From contig SFHY01000090.1 in assembly GCA_004556255.1 (NCBI GenBank), positions 1-5,944 on the forward strand: a DNA stretch of 5,944 bases, read 5' to 3'. This document shows positions 5,943 to 5,944 of this stretch, in pieces (the first letter of the stretch is position 1; each line of letters starts with the position of its first letter). Both the position numbers and the translations under genes were made by a program. Source of the stretch: Lactobacillus delbrueckii (GTDB lineage: Bacteria; Bacillota; Bacilli; Lactobacillales; Lactobacillaceae). The notes under the pieces were generated by a model, which saw only the letters and a list, made by a program, of their open reading frames with translations, did no database searches and was not told where the DNA came from.

Positions 5943-5944
5943 AA

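Overview
The window looks like an ordinary chromosomal housekeeping segment of a low-GC-phylum (Bacillota) lactic acid bacterium with fairly high GC at third codon positions (many CTG, GCC, CGG and ATC codons). Gene content and order (class B PBP, rpmG, 5-formyl-THF cyclo-ligase, rhomboid, YqgQ, rhodanese, miaA, YnbB-like PLP enzyme) match what I know of lactobacilli. The GC-rich codon use points to the Lactobacillus delbrueckii group. That species assignment is inference from memory, not from a search. All eight genes lie on the + strand.

Layout. The first 1.3 kb is the 3' part of a class B penicillin-binding protein of the pneumococcal PBP2b type, with all three transpeptidase motifs present. 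A well-formed extended -10 promoter, a 49-codon rpmG (ribosomal protein bL33) and a hairpin terminator with a GAAA loop form a compact unit at 1349-1600. Next comes a tight three-gene cluster: 5-formyltetrahydrofolate cyclo-ligase, a rhomboid intramembrane protease and a small YqgQ-family protein (8-nt overlap, then a 1-nt gap). This is the same order as yqgN-yqgP-yqgQ in Bacillus subtilis. A membrane-anchored rhodanese-like protein follows after a 63-nt gap and ends in a second terminator. A plausible promoter nested in that terminator leads into miaA (tRNA dimethylallyltransferase), which is coupled by an ATGA overlap to a YnbB/methionine gamma-lyase-like PLP enzyme ('aluminium resistance protein'). 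The last 136 bases are non-coding. They hold overlapping hairpins after ynbB, a good promoter with an inverted repeat across its -35 side, and a Shine-Dalgarno sequence for a gene whose start lies just beyond the window. By synteny that gene may be glnR, but this is not shown.

How the genes fit together. Most serve growth and translation: cell-wall elongation (PBP2b), the ribosome (bL33), folate one-carbon recycling (cyclo-ligase), membrane proteolysis (rhomboid) and tRNA A37 modification (MiaA). I saw no tRNA or rRNA gene, CRISPR array, insertion sequence, phage gene or compositional break. I found no evidence of a novel multi-gene system. The most interesting points are small: a rhodanese domain with Ser where the catalytic Cys should be, a bL33 with only three of the four zinc-ribbon cysteines, a promoter overlapping a terminator, and a structured regulatory region at the right edge.
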